Of a DNA stretch of 64,000 nucleotides, positions 63,373 through 64,000 are shown piece by piece. Positions within the stretch are counted from its first letter, which is position 1. Every line of letters begins with the position of its first letter. Below the pieces are notes generated by a model, which made no database searches, was not told the DNA's origin, and saw nothing but the letters and a program-made list of their open reading frames with translations. The DNA is from Antrihabitans auranticaus (lineage in GTDB: Bacteria > Actinomycetota > Actinomycetes > Mycobacteriales > Mycobacteriaceae): contig NZ_JAEMNW010000004.1 in the NCBI RefSeq assembly GCF_016481275.1, positions 248,001-312,000 of the forward strand, written 5' to 3'. The position numbers were made by a program, and so were the translations under genes.

Positions 63373-64000
63373 GTGAATTCCGCGCAAACCGTAAATTTCG
63401 GACTGTCGAGTGCCGCGCTGGAAGGCGTTGGGACCCGACCGTTCGGGATTTACATCCATGTGCCGTTCTGCGCCACCCGCTGCGGCTACTGCGATTTCAA
63501 CACCTACACGGCCGGTGAACTGGGCAGCTCCGCGTCTCCGCAATCGTGGCTCGAAGCCATGGCGCGAGAGCTGGAATTGGCCGCCGACCTGCTGGCGCAG
63601 TCGCCCGGTGGAATCCCGCGGGCAAACACCGTTTTCATCGGTGGCGGCACGCCTTCTCTGCTCGGCGGGCTGATGCTCGGACGCGTTCTGGACCTCGTGC
63701 GCAACACGTTCGGGCTGGCACCGGACGCGGAAATCACGACGGAATCGAACCCGGAGTCGACCTCGCCCGAGTTTTTCGGCGACCTCCTTGCCGCGGGATT
63801 CACGCGCCTGTCATTGGGGATGCAGTCCGCGGTACCGCACGTTCTCGCCACGCTCGATCGAGTTCACACGCCGGGTCGGGCGCAGACGTCCGTGGCAGAA
63901 GCGCGTCGCGCCGGCTTCGAGCACGTCAACCTGGACCTCATCTACGGCACCCCCGGCGAGCGGGACGAAGACCTCGACACCTCACTCGAAGCCGTCGTAT
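63373..64000 (+). CDS. hemW: Radical SAM heme chaperone HemW (5' part)
   Basis: Only the first 209 codons are in the window. The GTG start 63373 (VNSAQTVNFG) lies 14 nt after the previous stop, with GACAAT six bases before it as a possible leaderless -10. The radical-SAM cluster motif is C-A-T-R-C-G-Y-C in HVPFCATRCGYCDFNTY near residue 37, followed by IGGGTPSLL and SLGMQS. HemW (formerly annotated HemN) delivers heme and is related to coproporphyrinogen dehydrogenase. Corresponds to Rv2388c. Confidence 0.95.
   Translation, partial: MNSAQTVNFGLSSAALEGVGTRPFGIYIHVPFCATRCGYCDFNTYTAGELGSSASPQSWLEAMARELELAADLLAQSPGGIPRANTVFIGGGTPSLLGGLMLGRVLDLVRNTFGLAPDAEITTESNPESTSPEFFGDLLAAGFTRLSLGMQSAVPHVLATLDRVHTPGRAQTSVAEARRAGFEHVNLDLIYGTPGERDEDLDTSLEAVV

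Noticed and set aside
1-64000. tRNA, rRNA, CRISPR, insertion sequence or prophage features
   Set aside because: I looked in the intergenic gaps and saw no tRNA cloverleaf pattern, spaced direct-repeat array or transposase-like gene.

Overview
The window looks like a piece of a high-GC actinobacterial chromosome from the order Mycobacteriales, most likely a Nocardiaceae/Rhodococcus-type genome. This is an inference from gene content and order. From folC to hemW the order follows the Mycobacterium tuberculosis backbone as I know it: folC, ndk, rne, rplU, rpmA, obg, proB, rbsK, proA, nadD, rsfS, gpgP, octT, degV, comEA, comEC, holA, rpsT, the ATP-grasp/alpha-E/transglutaminase trio, lepA, treH, subI-cysTWA, sirA and hemW. 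Accessory genes sit between these blocks. I saw no rRNA, tRNA, CRISPR array, transposase or phage gene, so this is core chromosome with accessory inserts.

Layout. 0-9.6 kb: folate, nucleotide and RNA-decay genes, ribosomal proteins L21/L27, ObgE and proB. 9.6-13.6 kb: a sirtuin, an SDR plus enoyl-CoA hydratase pair, a glyoxalase-fold protein and a 2-hydroxyacid dehydrogenase. 13.7-16.8 kb: a complete ectABCD operon (minus strand) for ectoine and hydroxyectoine. 17-23.3 kb: a RecQ helicase with a phosphoribosyltransferase-like tail, an RtcB RNA ligase broken by a 1-nt frameshift, a PAS-GAF-GGDEF protein, a repeat-rich intergenic region and ribokinase. 23.4-33.7 kb: proA, a MoxR/VWA pair, nadD-rsfS-gpgP-octT-degV (NAD synthesis, ribosome silencing, methylglucose lipopolysaccharide genes), comEA-comEC and holA. 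33.8-44.6 kb: rpsT, the ATP-grasp/alpha-E/transglutaminase operon, DUF2332, an orphan PemK/MazF-like protein, lepA, an FeS-type photolyase, a nitronate monooxygenase-like protein and an unknown helical protein. 44.7-47.1 kb: GH15 trehalase and two tiny membrane proteins.

47.1-62.8 kb is the most distinctive part, a sulfur region. It holds a sulfate ABC importer (subI-cysT-cysW-cysA), a sulfatase, a Stf0-type sulfotransferase fused translationally to cysD-cysNC (a PAPS-making set), then on the other strand a second set sirA-cysH-cysD2-cysN2-sirB (an assimilatory APS-to-sulfide set). The two ATP-sulfurylase sets appear specialised: one carries an APS kinase and sits with the sulfotransferase, the other lacks it and sits with an APS reductase. 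Each of two sulfur operons is preceded by a short ORF containing cysteine codons, and in each case the ribosome-binding site of the first structural gene can be base-paired away, which suggests cysteine-dependent attenuation.

Other signals: a 36-nt palindromic element occurs twice (19.2 kb and 51.1 kb, 33/36 identical), and the second copy supplies both the cysA stop codon and the sulfatase start codon. At least ten genes have a TANNNT -10 box 6-8 nt before the start codon, the signature of leaderless transcription. All functional calls are from reading the sequence and family knowledge; no database search was run.
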